A stretch of 34,641 nt of DNA from Gracilibacillus suaedae (GCF_017599345.1 NZ_JAGFVL010000049.1:1-34641); one strand, 5' to 3'; positions 1-7,925 are shown, counted from the first letter of the stretch. The notes: generated by a model not told the origin, from the letters alone. Translations and numbers: made by a program.

Positions 1-51
1 AGGAAAGCATTCCTGTAATAAAGCAAAATGGGTATTGAATAAAAAATACCC

Positions 52-117
52 CCTTGGTATGATACGAGGTGTCCAAAGCTGATCAGCGAAAAGGACCCTT
101 AATTAGAACCAAGGAGG
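52..117 (+). promoter_or_regulatory. Structured leader that can hide the transposase ribosome site
   Basis: CCTTGGT at 52-58 is the exact complement of ACCAAGG at 108-114, and the latter contains most of the AAGGAGG ribosome site (111-117). Between them GTCC (about 70-73) can pair with GGAC (about 93-96), and GCTGATCAGC is a self-complementary tip. A separate hairpin, GGGTATT/AATACCC, lies at 30-51. Pairing would occlude translation of the transposase, a usual way for insertion sequences to avoid expression from outside transcription. A guide-RNA role for this leader is an alternative. Confidence 0.45.
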
Positions 118-123
118 ACTATT

Positions 124-1407
124 ATGTATTATAAACAAAATGAAAAAATATCACAAGTAACGGAACAAACATTAATTATCGGGATTGATATCGCCAAAAA
201 CAAACACGTTGCACGTGCGCAAGATTTTCGTGGCATACAGTTTGGAAAAGCTTTATACTTTGATAACTCATGGGAAGGCTTTGAGAGCCTCATGTGTTGG
301 AAAGATGAATTATGCGTCCAGCATGAAAAAACGGATATTATCATGGGGATGGAACCAACGGGACATTATTGGTTACCTTTAACTTATTGGTTAAAAGGAA
401 AACAGCTAAAAGTCGTTGTTGTCAACCCGGCTCATGTCAAGAAATCAAAAGAATTGGATGATAATTCACCAACCAAAAATGATGTAAAAGATGCCAGAGT
501 AATATCCCGTCTCATCCAAGATGGGCGTTATTCGGAACCGAATTTACCAGAAGGTATCTATGCAGAACTGCGAGAAGGTATGAATTTGTACGAGCAATTA
601 ATAAAGGATTTTCAAGCAGTAAAAGGTCGTGTTCATCAATGGATTGACCGGTATTTTCCTGAATATACAACGGTCTTTTCCAACTGGGAAGGAAAAGCCT
701 CTTTGGAAGTCCTCAAGATGGGATTGTTTCCGGATGAAATCGTCCAAACAGAGGACATTACCATCTTGCATGAAATTCGTAAAGCAGTCAAAAAAGGAGT
801 GGGATTGAAAAAGATCCGACAATTAAAAGAAGTTGCCGGACATTCTGTTGGCATACAAGAAGGAAAAACCCTAGCTAGGTTAAAACTGAAAACATTAATG
901 GAACAATATGTCCTGCTTCAAGAGAAAATAGAAGAGGCATGGGAAGTGGTAGAGGAGTTTCTAGATACCATCCCAGGCGTGAAAGAAATGGATGATATGA
1001 AAGGGGTTGGCAAGGTAACGATCGCATCATTCTATGCAGAAGTGGGCGATATAAGCAACTATACGCATCCTGAACAAATCATTAAATTGGCAGGATTAAA
1101 TTTGAAACTGGCCACGTCCGGTAAATGGAAAGGCAGAACCATCATCACGAAGAGAGGGCGCCCGAAATTACGTGCTCTGTTGTTTAAAGTCATTCTGCCA
1201 TTGGTGAATCACAATCCTGCATTTAAGGCAATACATGAATATTTTACGACAAGAAAAGAAAATCCATTGAAGAAAAAACAATCCTTAATTGCATTATGTT
1301 GTAAGTTAATTCGTGTATTATTTGCCATTGGAAAGAAACAAGTAGCCTTTCGTCCAGAAAAGATGTTACAGGATATCCCACATTTTCGTTTAAAAGATGC
1401 CGTATAA
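124..1407 (+). CDS. IS110-family transposase (DEDD, RuvC-like)
   Basis: A 427-residue recombinase that excises and inserts its own element. The N-terminal RuvC-like domain shows the DEDD set: Asp22 (I-G-I-D-I-A-K-N), Glu77 (G-M-E-P-T-G-H-Y-W), and Asp120 and Asp123 (K-N-D-V-K-D-A-R). A central helical region (about 150-290) is followed by the C-terminal Transposase_20 domain (about 290-400), with the G-V-G-K helix-hairpin-helix-like motif, A-G-L-N and a T-S-G-K segment whose Ser332 is the likely catalytic serine. The length is somewhat above the usual 320-420 range for the family and the frame is intact. The ATG has AAGGAGG six bases upstream. In this family the enzyme works with a structured noncoding RNA made from the same element; candidates lie on both sides of the gene. 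Active or recently active is plausible, since nothing is broken. Confidence 0.93.
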   Translation: MYYKQNEKISQVTEQTLIIGIDIAKNKHVARAQDFRGIQFGKALYFDNSWEGFESLMCWKDELCVQHEKTDIIMGMEPTGHYWLPLTYWLKGKQLKVVVVNPAHVKKSKELDDNSPTKNDVKDARVISRLIQDGRYSEPNLPEGIYAELREGMNLYEQLIKDFQAVKGRVHQWIDRYFPEYTTVFSNWEGKASLEVLKMGLFPDEIVQTEDITILHEIRKAVKKGVGLKKIRQLKEVAGHSVGIQEGKTLARLKLKTLMEQYVLLQEKIEEAWEVVEEFLDTIPGVKEMDDMKGVGKVTIASFYAEVGDISNYTHPEQIIKLAGLNLKLATSGKWKGRTIITKRGRPKLRALLFKVILPLVNHNPAFKAIHEYFTTRKENPLKKKQSLIALCCKLIRVLFAIGKKQVAFRPEKMLQDIPHFRLKDAV

Positions 1408-1456
1408 CAAAAGATTTGGTAATGTTCTCTTCATGGAATGACAGTTATACCTAAGT

Positions 1457-1564
1457 GGCTTGACATGGAGCCTCTATGGGCATGATCTCCTCGCCAAGGA
1501 ATCAAATGGTAAAAAATTGGCTCTGTTGGATCAGGGTATCATGCCCACCTCTCCACATCAAGCC
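1457..1564 (+). ncRNA. Candidate IS110/IS1111 guide (bridge/seek) RNA hairpin
   Basis: A long hairpin begins 50 bases after the transposase stop. The outer stem GGCTTGA..TGGAG (1457-1470) pairs with CTCCA..TCAAGCC (1551-1564), 12 of 14 positions with two adjacent mismatches. After a small internal loop, TGGGCATGAT (1477-1486) pairs perfectly with ATCATGCCCA (1538-1547). Inside, GCCAA (1493-1497) pairs with TTGGC (1517-1521). The result is stems separated by internal loops, the architecture expected for the RNA that guides IS110-family recombinases, and its position after the gene fits the IS1111 subgroup. The structure is read directly from the sequence; the role is inference. Confidence 0.5.
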
Positions 1565-1899
1565 GTGCAATGAATAGAGTGTAGTGAAAGAAAGACTACA
1601 GACGATAGTAGCGTATGAATGAAAGATTATCTTAAATAGAAACACATGAATGACATCAAGAAAACAAACACAACATCTGAAGCCACGGAGCAGCCGGCAA
1701 ACTTATATACGATCGGGCAATGACCCTGGAGGAAAGCATCGCCGGCCCCACTTCATGGATAGACCGAACGAAGGAATGTATGCGCAAAGACGCTGTGAGA
1801 TATGGGAGGGTTTGTCGCCATGAGTACTGTGGGAATGGAGTGCGATCATAGCACAACTAATTACCATTTTTTTCAAAACAGAAAGAATGGCTTATTAAG

Positions 1900-2363
1900 T
1901 ACACCCTTTTTCACCATCATTCCCTAAATGATTTGGTTGACTCCAGTTATGATGTGAAGTAGTCCTTGATATGTAGATGAAATTCTAAGAAAAACAGAGT
2001 AATCAAGAGAATACGTTAGTATATAGAGGGAGTATAAAATTTGGGTGTCTGTCTACGCAAGCGTCCAGAAACTAGGCGACTTCACGAATCGCCCTATATT
2101 TGGATTTATAAACTTTATAAGTGATTTCCTATACCATAAGAAGTTGCTATTTGTACACTATTTAGATATGCATTAGGAACACTAATTAAAATCCGCTCAT
2201 CCTGATCACTTAATGCTAAGTAGATTTGCGATTCCTTTAGTAGCTATCGGTCAACAACAAATCTATTCTTTCCTAATTTGCTTTTAATAATGAGCGCAGT
2301 AGTGCGTATTCTCATTCTAAAAAGCATCATACATAAAAGAAAGTTATAGAATGGAGGGGGAAT
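1900..2363. other. Intergenic region, no gene seen
   Basis: AT-rich DNA between the insertion sequence and the next gene, with stops in all frames and no recognisable protein fragment. A small hairpin, GGCGA/TCGCC at 2075-2093, is followed by an AT-rich stretch, but its U-run is poor and I do not call it a terminator. I could not pick a convincing promoter for the downstream gene. Confidence 0.5.
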
Positions 2364-3932
2364 ATGGCGGATATCGCTTCCGTTATTTTATTGGCAATTG
2401 TATTGGTAATTTTAATTATTCCTGGGGCACTTATGATTCTATGGTTTTGGAAAGACCGAAATCAAAAAAGACACGCAGTCTTACGTAATTATCCACTAAT
2501 AGGAAGGGTTCGTTATTTTTTGGAAAATATTGGGCCAGAGCTAAGGCAATATCTGTTTACCGAAGATGATACAGGGAAGCCATTTTCTAGAAAAGATTAT
2601 CTCCATATTGTCATGCCGGCAAAATATAAAAAAAGATTAGAAGGTTTTGGTTCCAAGCGAGATTTTGATCAGCCAGGCTATTATATTAAAAACACCATGT
2701 TCCCAAAGTTGAAAGAAGAATTATCGATTGACCACGAACCAAAAGTGGATACAAAGATATATCACATTGATAAGGAAAACCTTTTTGCCAGAAAAGAACA
2801 CCGTCAGGCACAGAAAGTATCCCCTTATTTACTAGGCAAGGAGCATGAAATTGTAATTGGTCCAGAAACAGAAAACCCTTTTCATGTGCGAGGATTAATC
2901 GGTATGGCTGGAATGAGTTATGGTGCGCTTGGTGAAAGGGCTATTACTGCACTTTCTATCGGACTCGGACGTGCCGGTGGTACATGGATGAATACGGGAG
3001 AAGGTGGCTTATCTTCCTATCATTTAAAAGGTAATGTAGATTTAGTCTTGCAAATTGGTCCAGGTTTATACGGTGTGCGCACTCCTGACGGGGAAATGTC
3101 TTGGGAGCAACTAAAAAAGAAGGCTACTATTGACCAAATAAAAGCCTTTGAATTGAAGCTCGCCCAAGGTGCAAAAACACGTGGCGGGCATCTAGAGGCG
3201 GAAAAAGTAACGGAAGAAATTGCTAGAGATCGAGGTATTGTGCCATATCAATCGAATGACAGCCCGAATCGGTTCCAGCAATTTTCAGATGTTCATGGTT
3301 TGTTAGATTTTGTTGAACAAATACGTGAGGTAACCGAAAAACCGGTTGGCATAAAAATAGTTGTCGGGCAAGAAAAGGATGTGTATCAATTAGCAGAAGC
3401 GATGAAAGAAACGGGGAAGAAACCAGATTTTATTTCTGTCGATGGGGGAGAAGGTGGAACAGGGGCTACTTTCCAGGAGCTAACGGATAGTGTAGGGCTT
3501 CCGATTAAGTCTGCGATTCCGATCCTTCATAATGCATTAGTTCAGGCAGGGGTTCGTGAGCGAGTGAAAATTATTGCATCTGGTAAATTGTTTACTCCGG
3601 ACCGAATTGCTTTTGCTTTAGCACTAGGAGCAGATTTAGTCCAGGTTGCTAGAGCATTTATGATCACAACAGGATGTATTATGGCACAAGTGTGTCATAC
3701 GAATCATTGCCCTGTAGGTGTAGCAACAACAGATCCGAAACTGCAAAGAGGATTGGATATTGAAGAGAAATCTTATCGAGTAACTAATTATGTGATATCA
3801 ATTAGAGAAGGACTCTATAATATAGCGGCAGCTGCAGGTATAGAATCCCCGACACAATTAAGAGAGAAACATGTTGCTTATAAAGATCTGTACGATGTAG
3901 TATACGAAAATCATTTAATGACAAATAAATAA
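2364..3932 (+). CDS. FMN-binding glutamate synthase family protein, membrane-anchored (YerD-like)
   Basis: A 522-residue protein resembling the central FMN/synthase domain of glutamate synthase, the size of B. subtilis YerD. Residues 4-27 are a single hydrophobic helix followed by basic residues, so the catalytic part should lie on the inner face of the membrane. Family motifs are G-M-A-G-M-S-Y-G-A-L-G-E-R-A, the glycine-rich N-T-G-E-G-G-L-S, the FMN-phosphate region V-D-G-G-E-G-G-T-G-A, and C-X5-C-X4-C at Cys438, Cys444 and Cys449, which matches the 3Fe-4S ligands of GltB. The glutaminase domain of true glutamate synthase is absent and no GltD partner lies nearby, so the substrate is unknown. 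GGAGG six bases before the ATG supports the start. It sits 45 bases before the ROK regulator; a functional link is not evident. Confidence 0.85.
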   Translation: MADIASVILLAIVLVILIIPGALMILWFWKDRNQKRHAVLRNYPLIGRVRYFLENIGPELRQYLFTEDDTGKPFSRKDYLHIVMPAKYKKRLEGFGSKRDFDQPGYYIKNTMFPKLKEELSIDHEPKVDTKIYHIDKENLFARKEHRQAQKVSPYLLGKEHEIVIGPETENPFHVRGLIGMAGMSYGALGERAITALSIGLGRAGGTWMNTGEGGLSSYHLKGNVDLVLQIGPGLYGVRTPDGEMSWEQLKKKATIDQIKAFELKLAQGAKTRGGHLEAEKVTEEIARDRGIVPYQSNDSPNRFQQFSDVHGLLDFVEQIREVTEKPVGIKIVVGQEKDVYQLAEAMKETGKKPDFISVDGGEGGTGATFQELTDSVGLPIKSAIPILHNALVQAGVRERVKIIASGKLFTPDRIAFALALGADLVQVARAFMITTGCIMAQVCHTNHCPVGVATTDPKLQRGLDIEEKSYRVTNYVISIREGLYNIAAAAGIESPTQLREKHVAYKDLYDVVYENHLMTNK

Positions 3933-3937
3933 TGTGA

Positions 3938-3955
3938 TATACTTATTTAAGTATA
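3938..3955. promoter_or_regulatory. Inverted repeat before the ROK gene
   Basis: TATACTT at 3938-3944 and AAGTATA at 3949-3955 form a perfect 7-base inverted repeat around ATTT, between the glutamate-synthase-like gene and the ROK gene. The left arm also contains a good -10 hexamer (TATACT). It could be an operator for autoregulation or part of the ROK promoter. There is no U-run, so a terminator is unlikely. Confidence 0.35.
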
Positions 3956-3977
3956 TTAAGAAAGTCGGGGGAAGAAG

Positions 3978-5168
3978 ATGCAGCGTGGAAGTTTTCAATG
4001 GATGAAATCAATCAATAAATCTATTATTTTAAATAAAATTAGGACGGCTGGCTCTATTTCACGTGCACAAATTGCTAAAGAGACACAGTTAACACCACCA
4101 ACTGTTGGAAGTATCGTGAAAGAACTGTTGGAGCAAGGGCTGATCAAAGAAAGTCAGCTCGGTATTTCACAAGGTGGAAGAAAACCAACGTTGTTAGTAC
4201 TCAATACGAATGGCTTTCATATTATTGGCATTGACGTAGGTCCAAGTGATATTCGTTTTATCATTTCAGACTTGGCTGGGAAAATCGTAGATGAAGTGGA
4301 ACAAAAAATAGCACAAGAATTAACTAACGATAGCTTTCTAAACATGCTTACAAGTGGAGTTGAGCTATTAATAACGAAACAGTCTTCCTTGCAATATATC
4401 GGGATTGGTGTGGCAATGCATGGTGTAGTAGATTCTGAGCAAGGCATTTCAATTTTTGCACCTAACTTAAACTTACGAAATATACCAATCAAAGATCATT
4501 TAGAAGCAGCGTTTGAGATGGATGTAAAAGTAGAAAATGATGCAAAATCATTAGCCTTGGGAGAAGCATGGTTTGAAAATCAAATGACTGCTAAAAGTAT
4601 GATCGCGGTGAATGTGGGACGAGGCATCGGTGCCGGTCTAGTGATTGATGGAAAATTATATAGTGGGGAACACGGTATTGCTGGCGAAATAGGCCATATG
4701 ACAGTTGATTTATATGGCAAAAAGTGTTCGTGTGGAAATGAAGGTTGTTTACAAACGGTTGCTTCAGGGCCTGCGATTGCAGAGAAAGCATTCGAATTAT
4801 TAGAGCAAGGTAATGCAAGCAGCTTATCGGAGTATCGTGAAACGATAACAGCGGAGAATGTACATCAAGCGGCGATGGAGGGAGATCGCTTAGCCCAAGA
4901 TGTGTTAAAGGAAGCGGGAACTTATTTAGGAATTGCACTGACCAATTTAATTCACGTATGTAATCCTAGTACTATTATTATTGGCGGCGGAGTTTCAAAT
5001 GCTGACTCCTTTATTCTGGATCCGATTATGGACACGATTAAAACAAGAGCGATATCAGAAAGAGCAAAGAGAACACCAGTCTATCTATCTAAATTAGGTG
5101 AATATGGTTCTTCGCTTGGTGCAGTAGCACTGATTTTGAGTGAACTATTTGAGCCGGTAGTAGAGTAG
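3978..5168 (+). CDS. ROK-family transcriptional regulator (XylR/NagC type)
   Basis: A 396-residue sugar-responsive regulator. Residues about 10-65 form a winged helix-turn-helix (I-S-R-A-Q-I-A-K-E-T-Q-L-T-P-P-T-V-G-S-I-V) followed by the wing Q-G-G-R-K-P. The rest is a ROK sugar-kinase fold: phosphate-loop-like I-G-I-D-V-G, E-N-D-A-K with the kinase-type Asp, N-V-G-R-G-I-G-A-G, and the zinc motif H..C-S-C-G-N-E-G-C-L-Q. ROK proteins with this N-terminal domain are usually repressors that bind AT-rich palindromes and are released by a sugar. Its ATG has a purine-rich site (GGGGGAAGAAG). It lies upstream of AraC and the galactan operon, so it is the main candidate for the shared AT-rich operator before ganS and galK; that assignment is inference. 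Xylose or another sugar as ligand cannot be excluded. Confidence 0.88.
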   Translation: MQRGSFQWMKSINKSIILNKIRTAGSISRAQIAKETQLTPPTVGSIVKELLEQGLIKESQLGISQGGRKPTLLVLNTNGFHIIGIDVGPSDIRFIISDLAGKIVDEVEQKIAQELTNDSFLNMLTSGVELLITKQSSLQYIGIGVAMHGVVDSEQGISIFAPNLNLRNIPIKDHLEAAFEMDVKVENDAKSLALGEAWFENQMTAKSMIAVNVGRGIGAGLVIDGKLYSGEHGIAGEIGHMTVDLYGKKCSCGNEGCLQTVASGPAIAEKAFELLEQGNASSLSEYRETITAENVHQAAMEGDRLAQDVLKEAGTYLGIALTNLIHVCNPSTIIIGGGVSNADSFILDPIMDTIKTRAISERAKRTPVYLSKLGEYGSSLGAVALILSELFEPVVE

Positions 5169-5181
5169 GAGTATCCATTAT

Positions 5182-5204
5182 TACTATTTTACTTTATAAT
5201 AGTA
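5182..5204. promoter_or_regulatory. Inverted repeat between ROK and AraC genes
   Basis: TACTATT (5182-5188) and AATAGTA (5198-5204) are perfect inverted arms around a 9-base AT-only-plus-C spacer, in the 73-base gap between the two regulator genes. It may be an operator or a weak stem-loop. No U-run follows. Confidence 0.3.
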
Positions 5205-5241
5205 GTTGAAAAGTACTATTTGTTAAGAAAGTTGTGATAAA

Positions 5242-6081
5242 GTGGCTGTGAAAAAACGATTTACTTTTTCCGTTTCCGAAAACCCTCTTCCCTTATATAT
5301 TGAAAGTATTGGTTATAATCCGTATGAATTGGACTTTAATCGGCCTGAAGGATATCCCTATTATCATTGGTTGCAAACGGTGAAAGGAGAGGGAATCATT
5401 GAACTAGCCAATCAATCCTTTTCTTTACCATCAGGCAAAGGTATTTTGTTAACGCCATATACCCCTCATAAATATTACTCTGATCACGAAGCTAGTGAAC
5501 ATTGGGAAACATACTATATTACTTTTACTGGAGCAGCGATAGATCCTATTTTAAATGCGCTAGATATGAACTATTCAGCTTTCTATGAAGAAAATGAAAA
5601 TATATCTTTTAGTAGACACATGGAGAAAATTATTGGGAAGTTGGAAGTGTTTCAGGACCCGCATCATTTAGCTCATGAAATTTCAGCTGATCTTTATCAA
5701 TTTTTAATGCGTTTGAAAAAATATGGTCAAATGAATAATAAACTGTCTGTCTTGCAATCATTTGAAAAAATAAGAGGTATTGTTGAGTGGTTGGAACAAG
5801 TCTATCCACAAGACATTGGTTTATTAGAAATGTCGGAAAAAGCACAAGTTAGCTCCCAACATTTAAATACTATGTTTCATGATACATTCGGTATTAGTCC
5901 TTATTCTTTTCTTGTACAATTACGAATCAGAGAAGCCAAACGCATTTTGATCACTACACCGGATTTATCTTTGAAAGAGATTGCCAAACAAGTTGGGTTT
6001 AATGGTGTCAGCCACTTTGTTACAACATTTAAAAAACGCGAAGGTATTACACCTTCCACTTACCGGAACCTGTATCAATAG
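5242..6081 (+). CDS. AraC-family transcriptional regulator
   Basis: A 279-residue regulator with an N-terminal cupin-type sugar-sensing domain (about 20-150; Y-Y-H-W-L-Q..G-E-G-I-I-E-L..L-P-S-G-K-G-I-L-L-T-P-Y-T-P-H) and a C-terminal pair of helix-turn-helix motifs (about 180-275): L-L-E-M-S-E-K-A-Q-V-S-S-Q-H-L-N-T-M-F and L-S-L-K-E-I-A-K-Q-V-G-F-N-G-V-S-H-F-V-T-T-F-K, then the family ending G-I-T-P-S-T-Y-R. Such proteins next to glycoside hydrolase operons usually activate them with the imported sugar as ligand. The start is GTG at 5242 with only a weak ribosome site; GTG at 5248 is an alternative, two residues shorter. It reads toward the galactan operon, 485 bases ahead of ganS, and probably controls it. 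Confidence 0.87.
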   Translation: MAVKKRFTFSVSENPLPLYIESIGYNPYELDFNRPEGYPYYHWLQTVKGEGIIELANQSFSLPSGKGILLTPYTPHKYYSDHEASEHWETYYITFTGAAIDPILNALDMNYSAFYEENENISFSRHMEKIIGKLEVFQDPHHLAHEISADLYQFLMRLKKYGQMNNKLSVLQSFEKIRGIVEWLEQVYPQDIGLLEMSEKAQVSSQHLNTMFHDTFGISPYSFLVQLRIREAKRILITTPDLSLKEIAKQVGFNGVSHFVTTFKKREGITPSTYRNLYQ

Positions 6082-6094
6082 TGGTGCAGGTTTT
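6067..6094 (+). terminator. Possible terminator overlapping the AraC stop
   Basis: AACCTG (6067-6072) pairs with CAGGTT (6087-6092), followed by TT and AT-rich DNA. The loop is long (14 bases) and the U-run short, so this is a weak candidate. Confidence 0.3.
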
Positions 6095-6480
6095 ATATTA
6101 AGTATCGTTAGAACACTAGAATAGTAGGAAGAAAAACAGATAATTAATAAAGGCTAATCTATGTTACTCATCTACTAGTGCTTAGTTTCATCTTTTAGGA
6201 TTTTATCAGTGCTAAACGTCTGTAAGTCTCGGCTACTGGTCATATTCCCACTTTATTTATGAATTCTCCTTTATCCAATTTTATGCATGTAATCCTCTGC
6301 GAATAGTTTCTTTAACTATACAATGATGGGGGGATGTTCAGGCTCTCTATCCTTCACTTTCTGATAAATTTCTTCCGATTATTTATAAATGTAACTTCAT
6401 AGTTATTTTCATATGATTAGCAATGAATGACATCTATCATGTTATCGGATGTGTTTCATTATTTGAAAGTAATATAGAAT
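6095..6480. other. Intergenic region, no gene seen
   Basis: About 390 bases of AT-rich DNA with stops in all frames between the AraC gene and the galactan operon promoter region. I recognise no protein remnant or RNA gene. The length leaves room for activator binding sites, but I could not identify any with confidence. Confidence 0.45.
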
Positions 6481-6501
6481 AATTTGATATATAAATCATT
6501 A

Positions 6502-6518
6502 TGAAATCGCTTTATAAT
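6502..6518 (+). promoter_or_regulatory. ganS promoter -10 with overlapping candidate cre site
   Basis: A perfect -10 hexamer TATAAT lies at 6513-6518. No good -35 sits 17 bases upstream, which would fit an activator-dependent promoter; TTGATA at 6484-6489 is too far (23 bases). TGAAATCGCTTTAT at 6502-6515 agrees with the catabolite-responsive element consensus TGWAANCGNTNWCA at 12 of 14 positions and overlaps the -10, so CcpA binding there would block transcription. Confidence 0.5.
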
Positions 6519-6532
6519 AAATTCTGTAGAGA

Positions 6533-6552
6533 TAATTAAATTAATTTATTAA
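6533..6552. promoter_or_regulatory. AT-rich near-palindromic operator before ganS
   Basis: TAATTAAATTAATTTATTAA lies just after the -10 and runs into the ganS ribosome site. The same 20 bases occur at 24052-24071, just downstream of the galK promoter. With one more T, the 21-base galK copy matches its own reverse complement at 16 of the 20 positions outside the centre. Location and symmetry fit a repressor operator shared by the galactan and Leloir operons; ROK repressors favour such AT-rich palindromes. Confidence 0.6.
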
Positions 6553-6565
6553 GGAGGTCATGAAG

Positions 6566-7858
6566 TTGTTTAAAGAGAAAACTTTATGGGGTTTATTATC
6601 AATGGCAATGTTTGTGCTTTTACTTGCAGCATGTGCTCCAGAACGTGAAGGAGTAGAGGAAGCTACCGACAATAACGAAGGATCAGAAGGTACAGAAGAA
6701 TCACAAGAGCAAGAAAAGCCAGAGGAACTGGTTGTATGGATTAATGATGAAGATATTGCAGAAGATATTTCAGTGGAAATGTTTGAAAAGTATACTGAAG
6801 AAACAGGAATTGAAATCTCTTATAAAAGAGTAGCATTACCTGATCAGGTAGAAGAATTAGCACTTGCAGGTCCTACCGGTGATGGACCGGATTTATTTTT
6901 CCAGCCTCAGGACAGTTTAGGGGATGTCATTGCGCAAGGTTTAGCATTGCCAATTGATTATTCTCAAGAGGAAATAGACGGATTTACCGAAGAAGCAATT
7001 AATGCTTTTACGTATGATGGAGATATTTACGGTGCTCCAGTAGCAGTAGAAACATATTTTGCCTATTACAATAAGGACATTATCGATAGTGTACCAGAAA
7101 CTATTGATGAAGTATTCGATATGTCTAAAGAGGTTACGGACGCTAGCAATGATCAATATGGGTTTTTAGTATCACCAGAATTTTATTACTTGTACTCCTT
7201 TATGAACGCTTATGGTGGATACGTGTTTGGTGAAGAGGATGGTGTATATGACCCAACTGATATTGGGCTAGATAACGAAGGTGCAGTTGAAGGTTTAACT
7301 AAATATCAGGAATTTATTAGCGAAGGCTTAATGCCAAAAACATTAACCGTTGACGTATTAGACGGTCTATTTACGGAAGGTAAAGTTGGTATGGTATTTA
7401 GCGGACCATGGAATATGCCAATATATAAAGAAGCACTTGGAGACAGTGTTGCAACAGCTCCACTTCCAAAAATGAATGGTGAAATTGCTCCATCCTTCAT
7501 CGGAGTAAAATCATGGTTAGTCTCTTATTATAGTGATCAACCGGAATGGGCAGAAGATATAGCTAAATTTATGACGAATGATGAAAATTCACAAGCTTAC
7601 TTTGATGTAACTGGTGAATTACCGCCAAAACCTGAAATTCTTGATGCAGTAGATGATCCAATGTATGCAGGATACACAGAACAAGTACCACAGGGTACAC
7701 CAATGCCAAACATCCCTCAAATGGCACAGGTTTGGGATATGGATGTTGCAATTGAATTGATTAATAACGATGCAGATGTCGAAGAAGCACTAACAGACAC
7801 CGTTCAAAATATTAAAGATAATATGGATGTTTCCGGTGGCTTATCAGGAGAAGAATAA
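6566..7858 (+). CDS. ganS: Galacto-oligosaccharide ABC transporter binding lipoprotein (GanS-like)
   Basis: An extracellular solute-binding protein of about 430 residues, MalE-type family 1. A basic start and hydrophobic helix are followed by the lipobox L-A-A-C (Cys25 counted from the ATG at 6560), so it is a lipoprotein held on the outer face of the membrane. An acidic, Glu/Ser/Asn-rich linker of about 30 residues precedes the binding fold (V-V-W-I-N-D-E-D..G-D-G-P-D-L-F-F-Q-P-Q-D). Start choice: AAGGAGG (6551-6557) is only two bases from ATG 6560 but eight from TTG 6566, so the TTG is more likely used. It is first in an operon with two permeases, GH53 and GH42, the content of B. subtilis ganSPQAB, which sets the likely substrate as beta-1,4-galacto-oligosaccharides. 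No ATPase gene is present; a shared MsmX-type ATPase is expected elsewhere. Confidence 0.87.
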   Translation: MFKEKTLWGLLSMAMFVLLLAACAPEREGVEEATDNNEGSEGTEESQEQEKPEELVVWINDEDIAEDISVEMFEKYTEETGIEISYKRVALPDQVEELALAGPTGDGPDLFFQPQDSLGDVIAQGLALPIDYSQEEIDGFTEEAINAFTYDGDIYGAPVAVETYFAYYNKDIIDSVPETIDEVFDMSKEVTDASNDQYGFLVSPEFYYLYSFMNAYGGYVFGEEDGVYDPTDIGLDNEGAVEGLTKYQEFISEGLMPKTLTVDVLDGLFTEGKVGMVFSGPWNMPIYKEALGDSVATAPLPKMNGEIAPSFIGVKSWLVSYYSDQPEWAEDIAKFMTNDENSQAYFDVTGELPPKPEILDAVDDPMYAGYTEQVPQGTPMPNIPQMAQVWDMDVAIELINNDADVEEALTDTVQNIKDNMDVSGGLSGEE

Positions 7859-7866
7859 TCAACTTG

Positions 7867-7892
7867 GAGTGGAAAAGTCTGCTTTTCCACTC
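7867..7892 (+). other. Stem-loop between ganS and ganP
   Basis: GAGTGGAAAAG (7867-7877) and CTTTTCCACTC (7882-7892) form a perfect 11-base stem with a TCTG loop, eight bases after the ganS stop. The run of T after it is short and broken, so it is probably a leaky terminator or an mRNA 3'-end stabiliser. Such stem-loops after binding-protein genes raise their level over the permeases. Confidence 0.7.
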
Positions 7893-7925
7893 TCCATTTT
7901 GTACTAATAGAAAGAGGTGGTATCT

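Larger units (their letters stand above)
1..1900 (+). mobile_element. IS110-family insertion sequence (ends not resolved)
   Basis: The transposase gene at 124-1407 is flanked by noncoding DNA that is structured on both sides: a leader that can pair with the ribosome site, and about 450-500 bases downstream with strong hairpins and no gene. IS110-type elements lack conventional long terminal inverted repeats and make no clear target duplication, so I cannot fix the ends. The left end may lie before base 1, and the right end is placed near 1860-1900 only because the GC-richer structured sequence gives way there to ordinary AT-rich intergenic DNA. The long 3' noncoding stretch resembles the IS1111 subgroup, whose guide RNA lies after the gene; the 5' structured leader resembles the IS110 subgroup. 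Boundaries are inference. Confidence 0.6.

Noticed and set aside
1656-1856. 66-residue minus-strand frame in the IS downstream region
   Set aside because: No ribosome site and no recognisable family. It lies in the structured noncoding part of the IS.
2075-2093. Terminator after the insertion sequence
   Set aside because: The stem is only five clean pairs and no real U-run follows.
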